DNA of 64,000 nucleotides from Neocallimastix lanati (nom. inval.) (GCA_016946835.1 JACVTC010000116.1:476001-540000), one strand, 5' to 3'. Shown: positions 13,041 through 27,955, counted from the stretch's first letter. Program-made: numbers and translations. Notes: a model not told the origin generated them from the letters alone.

Positions 13041-13077
13041 ATATCCTCATGGTTACGTAACGTATTCATGAGGATAT
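13041..13077. repeat. 11-bp inverted repeat (stem-loop)
   Basis: ATATCCTCATG at 13041-13051 and its exact reverse complement at 13067-13077 are separated by 15 bases that include GTTACGTAAC, itself a palindrome. Confidence 0.7.
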
Positions 13078-13754
13078 AGAACTTTAACAGTTACTTTGTC
13101 ATATATATAAAATCATGGCTGAATTTCATATAATTATTGACATAATTATGTTTTATTACTAATTTTTATATTTAGTTATTTTTATTCTTAGTTAGATAGT
13201 TTTATAGTTAAATGATTAGTAAATGAACATTAATTAAAAATATGGCCAATTATAAAAATATTTACATGTATAGGTAAAACTTGTAATTGAAAAAGTAACG
13301 CACAAGCGTTACTACTAACATAAATTATATTAATAAAAATATTTTATTATTAATAAATTCTATGAACTGAATGTATACGTAACCTCCTATCAATGGATAG
13401 AGCGTAATAGTGCAGCAATATATTTTATAAGTTTAAAACTACAATTATTTATTAATAGATAATAAGAATTTTTCTTAGTACAACTCTAATAGGGATGTAT
13501 TAAGCTATCTTAGTCTTTGTTCTATTTGTAATTCGCCATTTTTGTTCATATGAAACTTGCCTTTTACAATAGTAACAATCTATAAATTTAATAACTGATA
13601 ATAAATAGCATAGTAAATCAAACACTAAGTAATATTTTAATTAATTAGTCAATTCATTTTTTTTAAAAAAATAGTAGTAATATTTTATTAGAACTTTTAA
13701 CATTAGGTTGGAAGTTTTTGTTTGCATTAATATTATTTATTTTTAGAGTTAGAA

Positions 13755-13862
13755 AAATTTTTGATTAATCTTTCAGCACCATAAAATTAGTGGACAAGCC
13801 ACCAAATAAAATTTATAAAAAAATTTTTTTTGGCTATAAATTGAGAAATTAATCAAAAATTT
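13755..13862. repeat. 15-bp terminal-type inverted repeat
   Basis: AAATTTTTGATTAAT (13755-13769) and its exact reverse complement (13848-13862) flank a 78-base interior that is richer in G+C in its left half. It could be a tiny MITE-like unit or chance in AT-rich DNA. Confidence 0.5.
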
Positions 13863-14189
13863 GTCAATAATTTATTATTAAAAATTTTTTAATAAATTTT
13901 TGGAGAAAGTGATTTTTAATTAATAAAAGTTACACAAAATTACAAAAATTTATTGCTTATATTATCCTCTTTCATTTTTTTTTATAAATTTATATGAATA
14001 TTGACTAAAAAAAAATTTTTTTAATAAAAATTTTTTTATATTATTTAAAATTTTTAAAAAATATTATTTTTTATAAATTATTTTATAAAAAAAAATAATA
14101 AAATAAAAATTAAATAAATAAATATCAAATATAAATAAATTATATTTATAATTAGGTGATATAATATAAATTAATACAAATAATGCAAT

Positions 14190-14440
14190 AAACGACAAGA
14201 AAAACCAGAGCAATGATTCTTTAAAAAGCTCTACGGAGATAGAGCTGCCCTATCTCCGTAGAAGAACCATGTATAAGACGCCAGGATACGGGATGTAAAA
14301 AGACTACGACCCCGAAGAAGCAAAATGTGACGCATGTGGGTGGTAAACATAGTTAGTTCGTGGTGAGGGTTCTAGCAGTAATAATGGTGGAACTAAGGAA
14401 TTAGCTGCTCTGATAAACAAGCAAATAGAAGAGTTTAAAG
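14190..14440. other. Higher-GC island with strong stem-loop
   Basis: About 250 bases with clearly more G+C than the surroundings. It holds a 13-bp perfect stem: TCTACGGAGATAG at 14230-14242 pairs with 14250-14262 around a 7-base loop. One frame downstream contains a CxxC (KCDACGW) just before a stop, which could be a gag zinc-finger leftover, but I cannot assign it. Confidence 0.5.
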
Positions 14441-14441
14441 T

Positions 14442-14494
14442 TATATAATTACATGTAATAATAATACCGTATTATTATTACATGTAATTATATA
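14442..14494. repeat. 53-bp perfect palindrome
   Basis: Two 26-base arms (14442-14467 and 14469-14494) are exact reverse complements around a single C at 14468. Arm sequence starts TATATAATTACATGTAATAA. It could fold into a near-loopless cruciform. Confidence 0.9.
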
Positions 14495-14499
14495 GTATA

Positions 14500-14694
14500 A
14501 ATCAAATATAACAACACAAAGAATATAATATTTCGTAATACATGAAATGCATTTATTAACATTATACATTTGTTTACTAAGTTATTCAATCCTTATTACA
14601 TATGTATTAAATTATACAAATACATATTATATAAATAATTTATAACTATACTAAATAATATTAAACTTTAATAATTATTCCTTAAAGTTTAACA
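14500..14694 (-). repeat. Possible 3' LTR start of the minus-strand copia fragment
   Basis: Read on the minus strand, the sequence downstream of the RNase H region begins TGTTAAACTTTAAGG at 14694, of the TGTT form that copia LTRs usually start with, followed by an inverted copy of the TTAAACTTTAA block. The other end could not be fixed and no second copy was found in the window. Confidence 0.3.
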
Positions 14695-14759
14695 TTCTAT
14701 TAAAAATTTGTCAATATGTTATTTCTAAATTTTGTCATCAATGTGTTATTTAGATATTT

Positions 14760-15790
14760 AGTAAAACCGTCTGCAGGGTTGTTTTGAGATTTTATATACT
14801 TGAGGGGTCTATTTTGTATTCTCTAACTAAATATCTTATATGATGATATTTGATATCTTTGTGCTTTGATTTTGGATTGATTGTTTCATTCTTGCAATTA
14901 TATATGGTCGCTTTGTTATCTGTATTGATCACCATAGATTTGATATTAATATTCAATTCTTTAAATACATTATTATTTCTTAAACTGATTAGCGTATTCA
15001 TCTAATGCATAATATTTACTTTCTTCAGTTGAAGTGGATACGCATCTCTGTAGTCTTGAGTACCAACTTGTTGGCCCTCCATTCATTAGCATTAAATAAC
15101 CAGTGGTTGATTTTCTCGTATCTAAGTCACCTCCGAAATCTGCATCAATGTGTACTTCAAAATTTTTTTCGCTATTAAATTTAAATTTTATTCCATAATT
15201 TTATTATTCTTTTAAGTATCTGAAAATATTTAAAACATTAAACCAATCTTCATATGTAGGATCTCGTGATTTTCTGGTAGCTTTTCTTAACGCGGACAAT
15301 ATGTCAGGTCGTGTACAAATAGCGAGATACAATAAACTTCCGATTGCTTTTCTGTATCTGATTGAACTAAATTTCTTCTTTTCTTCATTTTCTACAGGAA
15401 TCATATTTAATGAAGGTATGTATTTTTCAATATTGAATCTTTTCAAATCTTACTCAAATAATAAAATTGGCTTCACCTACATCTGTAATCTGGAATTTCT
15501 CTTTCAGAAATTTTTCTTGTTCTTGTGATTTTTTCTTCAATTCCTATTATATGTATGTTATCAACATAAACAGCTAGGAAACAAGTAATTTCTCTTTTTT
15601 ATTAAACATTGCATATAAGCATGGTTTGCTTCTAAGCCTTTTAAATCTGATTCCAATTAGTTCATCATTCAAAGGGTTATTCCACATACGTCCGGCTTGT
15701 TTTAAGCTATATAAAGCTTTCTTTAATTTCCAGAATAATTTCTTGTGTTGTACTCATGTTGGTTACTAGTTCTTTTAGACAAAATTCATT
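14760..15790 (-). pseudogene. Ty1/copia reverse transcriptase - RNase H remnant
   Basis: Three frames on the minus strand together give the copia RT C-terminal half and RNase H. RT signature pieces: LKQAGRMWNNPLND and CFLAVYVDNIHIIG (the YVDD box appears as YVDN). Then SSIRYRKAIGSLLYLAICTRPDI, the RT-RNase H connection. RNase H pieces: HIDADFGGDLDTRKSTTGYL, PTSWYSRLQRCVSTSTEES, VINTDNKATIYNCKNE and KHKDIKYHHIRYLV. It is interrupted by stops and frameshifts, so it is inactive. No integrase or gag precedes it apart from an Asn/Lys-rich linker (15795-16080). Confidence 0.88.
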
Positions 15791-15794
15791 TTGT

Positions 15795-16200
15795 CTATTT
15801 AATAATTTTTTTAAGAGAGTTATTTTTATTTGTTTCATTTACTTTGTCGTTTTTATTTGTTGAATTATTCAGATTATTTGATGCATTTTCATTCAATTTA
15901 TTTTTGTTTAACTCAACTATAACATTATCTTCCTTACTTTTATCTTTACTTACAATTTCAGTAGTGGTTTCGCTAACGTTTTCCTTGTTTTTCATATTAT
16001 CTTTGAGTTCACCAGGGGCTTCTTCATTATTGATATAATCTTCATGTGGTTTTTCATTGCTTATATCACTTTTATTTTCTTAATGATCAGGTTTGGAATT
16101 TAAATTGCTAAGATTATTTGTATTTGAAGCATTTGTAATTGATTTATCATTTAAAATTGAGTAATTTTTACTAACCTGTTTTTTAAATTGGTTGATTCAT
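15795..16200 (-). pseudogene. Low-complexity linker upstream of copia RT
   Basis: Minus-strand open sequence rich in Asn, Lys, Glu and Thr (for example NNSTNKNDKVNETNKNN) directly before the RT remnant. In copia polyproteins a variable, charged linker separates integrase from RT, so I read this as the same element. Frames are broken near 16080. Confidence 0.5.
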
Positions 16201-16560
16201 CAGTGCCAGTGTAACGATTTTAGTGATGTTGCTCACTAGGTCGTTGTAGATGAAGTAAATAAATAAATTGAAAAAATAATAAAATTATATATTTTATGGT
16301 TTTATATTATATTTTATTTATTTATTATTCACATTAAACAATATTAACTTGAAGAGTCAAAATAAAATAATAATACATTATATTTATATTCAAAGATAAA
16401 AATTATTCTATTACATGATTGATTGATTATAAATGGATAAATATTAAATAATTAAATAAATTTAATTAAATGAATGATTATTAATATTTTAAATAAATAT
16501 AATTAAATGAATGAATTAATTAAGAATTAATTAAATTATTTTATCAAAAAGGTAAAAGGT
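16200..16560. other. Intergenic debris, no gene seen
   Basis: AT-rich sequence with ATTTA-type repeats following the copia linker. Nothing was recognised. Confidence 0.4.
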
Positions 16561-17010
16561 AAAATTCGAATTTGTGTCATCCACTATGGTAACTCAAGGT
16601 AGGTACCATTGAGTAACTTCAGCCAAGTTATAACGATACTGATATCCTTACATTTACAAAGAGTTAAAAACCATGTTGCTTAATAACCAACAATAAATGA
16701 CATCCAGATGAGATGCAAAATCAAAGTGAAAGCTGATTCATGAAAAATTGAAGCTTAGATGATTAACTTCATATCAGCATGGACAAACGATTTAGTGAAG
16801 TGGAACAAAGAGTAGCAGACAATGAAACTAGTAGTCAAACTAGTGTGGCTAAACTCCGAAAGTTGAGGAATTCCTTCAACAACAGATGGCAGCAGGGAAA
16901 AGCAAAGAAGCAGTTGTGGAACAAGAGATACATAAGATAGAAATTTACCTAGATGAGGACCAGAAAAAAGGAAAGATGTACCAAAAAAGAGCTCGAAGAA
17001 TTTAAAATAC
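16560..17010 (+). pseudogene. Decayed coiled-coil ORF, probably transposon-derived
   Basis: Higher-GC stretch. From an ATG at 16779 the plus strand reads a Glu/Lys/Gln-rich helix (KRFSEVEQRVADNETSSQ...) and, after a frame change near 16859, continues VEEFLQQQMAAGKSKEAV... to a stop near 17004. The two frames make one continuous amphipathic coiled-coil, which suggests a once-intact ORF broken by a single-base indel. Codon use is less A/T-biased than the host genes. Coiled-coil Gag or ORF1 proteins of retroelements look like this, but no family can be named. Confidence 0.45.
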
Positions 17011-18378
17011 ATCCTATATCAACATATCCTACAAAAAAAATATACTCTTTAAAAAACAATTCACTCTAATAAAACAAGTATTATTTTTATTAAAATTAAA
17101 TTTAAAAATTTTGTTTTATATAAAAGTTTTACCAGGCTCCAAAGTGAAAACAATTAAACATCGTTTATATAATACTTTGAAGTTCAGAATTTGTCGATAA
17201 CTGGGAAACTAATCCATTATACTTTTTCATGCTAGCAGTAAGTTAGATATTATAAAAAAATAGTGACATTACTTCCTTCTACCATTTATTTGATATTAGC
17301 AATTGGCTTATTATGTGTTTATTGTCAAAGAGCTAAAGAGACTTAAAACTCTAACGATTTATATATTTCTTGTCTGAATACTATATAATTTGACTTATAA
17401 CATATAGTATTTTAAAGATAATCATAATGATTATGTATTAAAATTTTTCTTATTAAATTGTTTTAATAAATAAAATTAATAATAATTTAATATAGTTAAA
17501 ATTAATTTAATTTTGTTAATTTTGTACTACAGCAATTTACACAATTAATAATAAAAATTTTTAATTTTTTTATCTAAATTATAATTAATTTTTATTAAAA
17601 AATTAAATATTAAAATTAAAAATTTAAATATCTGTAACTTTCATTAAATATTACATATACTCATAATTTTACATATAAGTTTAATTGCTAAAACAAATAA
17701 TTATTAAATCTCGATTCTAGTTTTTTTATTTTTATAAAAATGTTAATAATATAAAAATAAAATTCTGTAGAGGAATAAAGATATAAAAATTTTTTTATAT
17801 TAAATAAAGAGAAAAAAAAATATATATATATAGAAGTGTTGTATATATCAATAATAGTAATTCCATTTGAATGATTGATAAATAAAAAAAATGAAATTAT
17901 AATATTATATATAAATTATTTTTAAAACACAAACAAAATTAAAATATTTAATCAATACTAAAATTTTTTAAATATTATTTTAATAATTTAATTTTTATTT
18001 TTGTATAAGTAAATAAAATATCATTTATTTATATTTTTAATATTAATAAGATATATTTAACCTTAATAATAATTTAGGTTATATATTATAATATATATTT
18101 GTATAGTATATATAATTTTGATAATAAATAATATTTTATTTGAATCAATTTACTTTTAAAATAAAAAATATTAATAATTAATAATATTATTAAAAATAAT
18201 TAAAATTTTATTTTATTTTTCTATATTATTTAAATAACACTAAAAATTATTTATAATTTCTCAAAAATATTTTATATTGTTATTAAAAATAACAGAAATA
18301 ACCATTAATTTTTTTTTCTTTAAAACAGAACTTTTTTTAATATTTTATTTTTGGTTAATAAACTTATTATAAAACGCT
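17011..18378. other. AT-rich intergenic, GDI upstream region
   Basis: A short mid-GC patch near 17130-17250 may be further element debris. The rest is AT-rich with no gene. The GDI promoter should lie towards the right end. Confidence 0.5.
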
Positions 18379-20536
<2,158 letters not shown>

Positions 20537-21694
20537 ATTAATTTAGAAGAAAAAATAAGCTTTGAAATGAACGAAAGTCATTTAATTAATATATATGTAA
20601 ATACACTATCAAGAAAAAAAAAATTGAAAAAAACATAAATATATAAGCAATTAAAAAGGCGTAATAAAAAATTAATATAGCTTAAAGGTGTTAAAAACTT
20701 TAATTACTTTATATTTATTCATGAATTGAGTAAAAAAAAAAAATAAAGTAGCTTATTGGGTTAACATCTTAAACTAATAATAGATTCCAAAAATAATCTT
20801 TACATAATATATATATAATACTATATATAAGTATGAATATTTTTTTCTTTTATAACATACATAAATAAAAATAATTAATATTTATATTTTTATAATAAAT
20901 TTAGTAAAATTAAGCGAAATAAAGCTCGTATTATTCTTTCATTATCATTGTAAAATATTAAAATAAAATTAAAACAAAGAATTTAAAAATAATAATAATG
21001 TTGGAAATAATTGAAGCAAATTAAAAAATAAAAAATAAAAAATAAATAAATAATAAATAAAAATAAATAAATAAAAAATGAATAAATGAATAAATGAATA
21101 ATAAAATAAAAAAATAAAAATAAAAAATAATAATAAAATTAATAAAATAAAAAGAAAATAATAATAATATTAAAATGTCTAATTTAAATATATACAAATA
21201 TTTTAGTGTTAAAATTGATTCCATTCCAACAATTTTAGTATTATCTAATGATTAATTTAATTTTTTTTTTTTTTTTTTTAACTTTAAAAGTATATTTTTT
21301 CATTTCTGAATATGAAAATATATAGAACAAATTTAATAGTATAATAAAATGAAGTAACAAGTAAAAAATTTCTTTTAATAAAAAAAAAAATTAGTACGAA
21401 TTTGAAATTCAATTAATAAATAATTTAAAAAAAAATTTAAAATTTTCTAGTACATTATAAATTATATTCCACAAAAAAAAAAAAAAAAAAAAAAAAAAAT
21501 ATTAATAAAAACACAAAATTTATGAAATTAATACCATTCAATTGTTAACTATATAAAATTTAAATACATTCTCTTTTAAATTAATATAATATTTAATTTA
21601 ATAAAAAAAAAAATTAGTACGAATTTGAAATTCAATTAATAAATAATTTAAAAAAAAATTTATAATTTTCTAGTACATTATAAATTATATTCCA

Positions 21695-21743
<49 letters not shown>

Positions 21744-23116
21744 TAATAAAAACACAAATTTTATGAAATTAATACCATTGTTAACTATATAAAATTTAAA
21801 TACATTCTCTTTTAAATTAATATAATATTTAATTTAATAAATAAAAAATATAAGTACTTATACTATTAAAATTCAATTTTTCTATTCAAATTTACTTATA
21901 TTTGTTTGTTTATATTTATTTATTTATTTATTTGTTATATACAAATTTCTATATTAAAAAATAAAAGTAACAATAATGATAGTATTTTTATTTCACAGAA
22001 TTATAATAATTATTTATTAATGCACAATTAAGACTATTATAATGACTTTTTGGATAGTTAACATTTCAAAAAATATTAATTGAATTTAGTTAAAGAATAT
22101 ATTTTTTGCTTCTTTACCAAAGAGATAAAAATTTTAATATTAAATCAATTAATAAAAGAATAAATCTCCTTAATAAATATATTACAGCAATAATAAATAT
22201 TATTAAAATTATCATAGTAATAATCATAGTAACAACAACAATAATAAATAATAATAATAAATACATGGAATTGTATATTTTAATATTAAAATAATTAAAT
22301 AATTTTTATAGAATTATTAATTTAAATGTATATAATTTTTTTTTTTTTTTTTTTTTTTTTTTATTTTTATTTTTATTTTTACATTACTGTATTATATTTT
22401 TTTGGGTAAATGTTTTTTTTATTTTTTTTTTTTTTTCTATTTTCATTTTATTATAAATAACAGTATCTTTTTTTATTATTTAAATATTTTAATTTTATAT
22501 TCTTCCGTAAATAATTATTAAATATTTTCAGAAAATTTTGTAATCTTTCAACAAATTCGAATAGCTTTTTAAAGTTTTTATCTATCTTTTTTTTTTTTTT
22601 TTTTTTTAATTTATTTTTTATTTTATTTTATTTTTATTATGAATTTTAATTTAATAAATAATGATAATTTAAATAGTATACCCTATATAGAGTAATTTTT
22701 AATAAAGTTATTATTAAAGATAATAGTTTATTTATTTTTATTCTCTATTTATTTATAGCAAAGTAAAGAATAAATTTTTTAAAATATTCTAATGAATAAT
22801 AATGATTAATTTATTATACTTAACAAATAACTCTATATTAAAACAAAAAGATATATTTTTCATTATTTAAAAATAAAATATATAAATATATATATTTCAT
22901 AAGTTATAATAATAAATTCTAATATTAAATATATATATATATATATATATATTTAGGATTATCATATTAAAAAAATCTTATATTTTAATTTTAATAAAAT
23001 TAACAATTTGCAATAGTAATATATTCAAATTTTTATAAAAATAAATATTTATTTGTATATTGATATATATTATATATATTGATAATTATTTTTATTAATT
23101 ATTACTTATTAAAAGC
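20537..23116. other. AT-rich intergenic with duplicated block
   Basis: Convergent spacer between GDI and the unrecognised minus-strand gene. It contains a tandem duplication (21374-21838), several poly-A or poly-T tracts (21475-21499, 21696-21740, 22330-22362, 22588-22607) and an (AT)n run near 22930. No convincing gene was seen. Confidence 0.6.
21374..21838. repeat. Tandem duplication of a block of about 225-240 bp
   Basis: The first copy (about 21374-21596) and second copy (about 21597-21838) share the order AATTAGTACGAATTTGAAAT, TTTTCTAGTACATTATAAAT, ATTCCAC, a poly-A tract, AACACAAA, TGTTAACTATATAAAAT and TACATTCTCTTTTAAATT. They differ mainly in poly-A length (about 25 versus about 45) and a 5-bp indel before TTGTTAAC. 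Confidence 0.9.
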
Positions 23117-23400
23117 TTATTGTTTAATTTTTTTTTGTTGTGAATAATTTATGGTTGTTGTTTGACAATCATATTTTCTTTTTCTACTTAATTTATTAGA
23201 ATCATAGTTTTGATTTCTGATAGTAATAGTAGAATAAGAGGAAGAGGAATCATCTAAATGCATATATATAAGGAATAAAAAAAATTAATTATTCATATTA
23301 TAATTTGTTTTTTCAAATTTTATTAATTGTTTTACATAAATATAACAAAACAAAAAATAAACAAATAAATAAATAAATAAATAAATATATAAATAAATAA

Positions 23401-23434
<34 letters not shown>

Positions 23435-24753
23435 ATACCATTCTTTAATATATTTTCGGATAAATTATTATTTTTTTCATTTTCTAAATTTAAAGGAGAA
23501 TCAGATTGTATATTGATAGTATTAATACTTGAAGAATCTTTTGTTTCGGTGATTTCTTCTTTGGGTATATTATTGTTATTGTATATGGTTTGTTGTTTCA
23601 TTGAAGAAGTAATTATTATATTTTTTATTTCAGAATTATTAATATTAATTTCAGAATTTTCATTTTTTTTATGACTTTCATTCTGTTGTACATCATTTAA
23701 TTGAATATCATCATCATCAGTAGTTGCTGGTTTTAACATATTTAAATTTTCGTAGAGTTTCATATTGATGTTTCTATGAGTTGTGTTATTAATTTTTAAT
23801 TCCTCTTTGTTTAAACTATTCATAACAGCATTATTATTATCATTAATATTGTTATTAACGATATTAGTATTTGTGTTGCTAATAATATTATTGTTATTAG
23901 TGGTGTTTGGGATTGTCATTGATCTTATATCAGTTATTTGATTAGAGACATGATTATGATTATTTCTTTGGTATATTTCTTCATTAATTTTTATATCTGA
24001 ATTATTATCATGATAGATGCTTTTGTTTGTATCATTTGATATATGTGATGGAACTCCTTGGAAATCGCAATGTTGAACTCTTGATATATAGTTCTCATAG
24101 CTTGGATGACGAGATCTTTGACGACGTGTAGACAGAGTATATGTAGAATATTCATCTCTCAAGGATATGGATAAAGAATCTTCAGAATTATTAGATGATA
24201 AGGTTGATACTGACGATGATGATATGTTATTTCTTTCTTCATGATCATTCTCTTCTTCTTCTTCTTCTTCTTCTTCTTCACTTTCCTTTTCAGTATTATT
24301 TAAATTTTCATTTAGAGGTATTCCTCTTTGATAAATAAATGATTGACGAAAATGACTGTTAAGGTTATTCATTTGTATGTTATTTGGATTAAGACTTATA
24401 TTAATATTTGGATTTAAATTAATTCTTCTTACTCTATGATTGAATTCAGGGTCATAATTTGAAGAGCCATACATATTAACATTATGAGTATTCATATCTT
24501 CATAATATTGTCTATTTAAATAATAATTGGAATTCAAAGTTCTTCTTGAAAGCATAATTAAAAATCTTTCAAAAGCTTCGGCCCTTTGTAAAAATCTTCT
24601 TGCTCCAGTCATACTAACTAATTTTTGAAATGTTTCCTGAACAATTGGAATACCATATATATTTAAATCAATTGAAAATTTGGCTAACCTTTCAAGATAG
24701 TGAAGATGTTCTGTCGCAATCATTTCAGATTCTTCTGCTGATGGGCCAAGCAT
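23117..24753 (-). CDS. Unrecognised Asn/Ser-rich protein
   Basis: Minus-strand exons 24753-23439 and 23253-23117 (donor GTATGT, acceptor TTTAG; phases agree), 483 aa. I do not recognise the family. Residues 1-75 look folded and helical (SAEESEMIATEHLHYLERLA, IPIVQETFQKL, ARRFLQRAEAFERFL). The rest is low complexity: a Glu run (about 160-175) followed by a Ser-rich patch, a basic ARG/RRQRSRH patch near 220, and a long Asn/Ile-rich region. The second exon adds a serine-rich segment and LSRKRKYD, a possible nuclear-localisation signal. The N-terminal helical domain followed by disordered acidic and basic stretches is compatible with a nuclear regulatory protein, but that is only inference. Without the second exon the frame would run into a poly-A/poly-T tract giving a run of Phe, clearly intronic. 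Confidence 0.75.
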
Positions 24754-24944
24754 GATGAACTATTCAATAAGTATTAGTATTTTTTTTTTAAATAATTTAT
24801 GTAAAAAGACAATTGAATATTAAATATAAATATTAAAAATATATATTATATTTATTTTATTTGGCGCTATTATTTATTGAATTAAAAATTATTAATATTT
24901 TTTAGAATACTTTTATAATTATAATAATAATTAAAAAAATAAAA

Positions 24945-24992
<48 letters not shown>

Positions 24993-25769
24993 AAAAAAAA
25001 AGCATTATATATATTAATTTAAAAAATATAATTTAATAAATATTAAATTTATTTTTAAGTATTTCAATTATTTAATTTATTTTTAAATTTATAATTTATT
25101 TTACTTTTATCTTTTTATTATAATTTTTATTTTTACATGTTATTATTATTTCTATTTTATTTATTATACTTTATTTTATTTTTATTTTTTCAATATTATT
25201 GATGATCATAATTAGTATTATAGTTTTATATATTATTTCATTTTATTTATTTATTTATTTATTTATTTATAAATCAACATATTTTAATAGTATCCAAAAA
25301 TTTTAAAATTTAACTCAATAATAAATAAAATAAATAATAAAATAAATATATAATAAAAATAATCCTAAAATATTTTTAATAATATGTATTTTCATATAAT
25401 ATAATTCATTAGAATTTAATAAAATACATAGGCAATATAGATATATGTATATATATATAATGTTTTAATTATATATAAATATAATTAAAACTTTTAATAT
25501 TTACAAACAAAGTTAAAATTATTAAATTTATGATTAAGTTGTTTATGTAGAGTTTATTTTAAAATAATGTAGTTATAATAGATGTATAAAAATTTCAATA
25601 TAATAGGATACACGCATATACATATAATACTTTATATAACAAAAATATATAAAGCATGGTAAAAATAGTATTATTATGATATTAGTTATTTAAAGAGTTA
25701 TATTAATAGTTCTATAATTCTGGAATTATTTATTTTATATTAAATATTTTTTTTTTATTTAAAAATAAT

Positions 25770-25823
25770 TATTTCTTATTTATTTATTTATTTATTTATT
25801 TATCTATTTATCTATTTATCTAT

Positions 25824-25890
<67 letters not shown>

Positions 25891-25892
25891 TC
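25770..25892. repeat. (TTTA)n / (TCTA) tetranucleotide array
   Basis: About 30 tetramer units, mostly TTTA with TCTA variants near the left part and at the right end. Confidence 0.95.
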
Positions 25893-26444
25893 TATTAATC
25901 TTTAAAAATTAAATTTCTGTTTATATACTTTTTTTTTTTTTTTTTCACAGTGTTTGTTATTTATTTAATATGAAAATTTATTAACATTGAGTTTTGTTTT
26001 ATTTAATTATTTATTTCATTTTTAAAAAAATGATATTTATGTAAAATAAATTACTTTTATAGTTTATTGAGTTTAATTTATTTATTGTAAACATCTATTA
26101 TTTAAATTTTTAAATTTAAATTTTAATTATACCATTTTTATTATTTTTTTTTATAAATAAAATAAAATAAAATATAGATTTCTATGATGTTTTTATTTCA
26201 ATTTTAATTATAAGGTGGCTTAAAATAAATAATAAAATTTCCATTATTATTTATATATTATATCTCCTTTTTTAAATAATAATAAAAAAATTTTTTTGAG
26301 GCTTAAAATATTTATAAAAAAAATAAATAAAATAAGGAATTATATATTTTAAGTGTACCACGTTTGAAACTATTTTTAAAATAATAAACTAAGAAAATAA
26401 CAATAAATAAGAAAAATAAATAATAAATAACAATAATTATGATA

Positions 26445-26495
<51 letters not shown>

Positions 26496-27059
26496 TAATA
26501 ATAAATAGTTTAATTATTTATATTGAATTTTTAATTATTTAGAAAATAATAAAATTAAACATTAAACATAAATACAATTAACATATTGAATTTAAATCAA
26601 CTTTTAGAGATAATTTAATATATTATATTATATTTAAAAAGAATATAAACATAATAATAAGGAAAATAATTATTGAAATTTATTTAATATACTATGTTTT
26701 TTTTTAGGAAATAAAACAAAAATAAAATATATAATATATATATTAAATATCTTTTATATAAATTTCCTATATCGAATATCTTTCTATTTTTTTTATTATT
26801 ATTATTTTTTATTTTCCTTGATTTTCTCTTTTAACTATAAATACTTTTATTTAAAATAATATACTATATTGCTTATATAATTTTGTTTAAAAATATCCAT
26901 AACTAAAATAAAAATATGATAATAATAATAGTATTTGTTATAATAATAATAATAATAATAAATTGTAATAAAAAAATTAGATATATATTCTAAAAAAAAA
27001 AAAAAAAAAAAATAAAAAAAAATTAAAGTTTTTTGTTTTTTATATTTATTTAAATCATT

Positions 27060-27091
<32 letters not shown>

Positions 27092-27261
27092 GACCGAAAG
27101 TGTTATTTTATTAATATTATTAATTTATTTATTTATTACTATCATATCTTTTGGGATAAAAAAAATCATAAAAACTTTAGTAGTTTATATGATATGAAAT
27201 GAAGTATTACATCTAAAATTTAATTTTTCATTTTGTAAATATTTACTAAATTTATTATTCC

Positions 27262-27263
27262 GT

Positions 27264-27318
<55 letters not shown>

Positions 27319-27320
27319 TT
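27262..27320. repeat. (TTTA)n tetranucleotide array
   Basis: About 15 uninterrupted TTTA units. Confidence 0.95.
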
Positions 27321-27955
27321 TTTTTGGTGTAACCAAAGAATATCTTATATTATTTTTATTATAATTTTTAAAATATTTAAAATTAAAAATTAATACTAAA
27401 AATAAAGTTTATAAATTATAATGAATATATTTTAAAATTATGTAATTATAAATATGAATAAATAATAAAATAAAATAAAAAAAAAAAAAAAAAAAAAAAA
27501 AAAAGAAAGAAAAAAAAAATTTTAAATAGTAAATATTACTTATTTACTTATTTATTAATATATAAAATATAATATATATTATTATATTCATATTTTTTTT
27601 TCATTATAATAATATTTTTGTATGTTAATATTTTTTTCTATATTTTAAAAAAAATTTTAAACCAATATTTAATAATTTATTTTTAACAAAAAAAAAAATT
27701 TAAATTGTTTTTGATTTAAAATAATAATAATAATATTATATATATTTATATTTATTTAATTTTTCATATTTATTATTTTTTAATAGTATTTTAAAAAATA
27801 TTGCCATATAATATCAACAATTTCTTAATAATGAAATTTTTATAAAATTCTATTATATATATTTAGAGCATGATAATAAACAATTTAATTTCATTTTAAA
27901 ACGTAGCATTTGTTTTTAATTGTTAAAAATTCTGATTAATCACTGAGAGGAGTTT

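Larger units (their letters stand above)
12600..14190. other. Transposon-debris belt, unassigned
   Basis: Mixed AT-rich and slightly higher-GC sequence. It contains two inverted repeats (13041-13077 and 13755-13862). Short open stretches do not match any family I can name. It is probably decayed mobile-element sequence, because copia remnants lie on both sides. Confidence 0.4.
24754..27950. other. AT desert with simple repeats
   Basis: More than 3 kb with no supportable gene. It holds poly-A tracts (24949-24990, 26992-27012, 27067-27092, 27478-27504), (TTTA)n arrays (25770-25892, with TCTA variants, and 27262-27320) and an (AAT)n tract (26444-26494). The head of the unrecognised minus-strand gene at 24753 must have its promoter at the left end. 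Confidence 0.65.

Noticed and set aside
13380-13560. Mid-GC patch considered as a tRNA or small RNA
   Set aside because: No A/B box or T-loop (GTTCGA-type) sequence and no cloverleaf could be drawn; probably transposon debris.
22106-22294. 62-codon Ile/Asn-rich frame
   Set aside because: Composition of AT-rich non-coding DNA, no family pattern, no splice partners.
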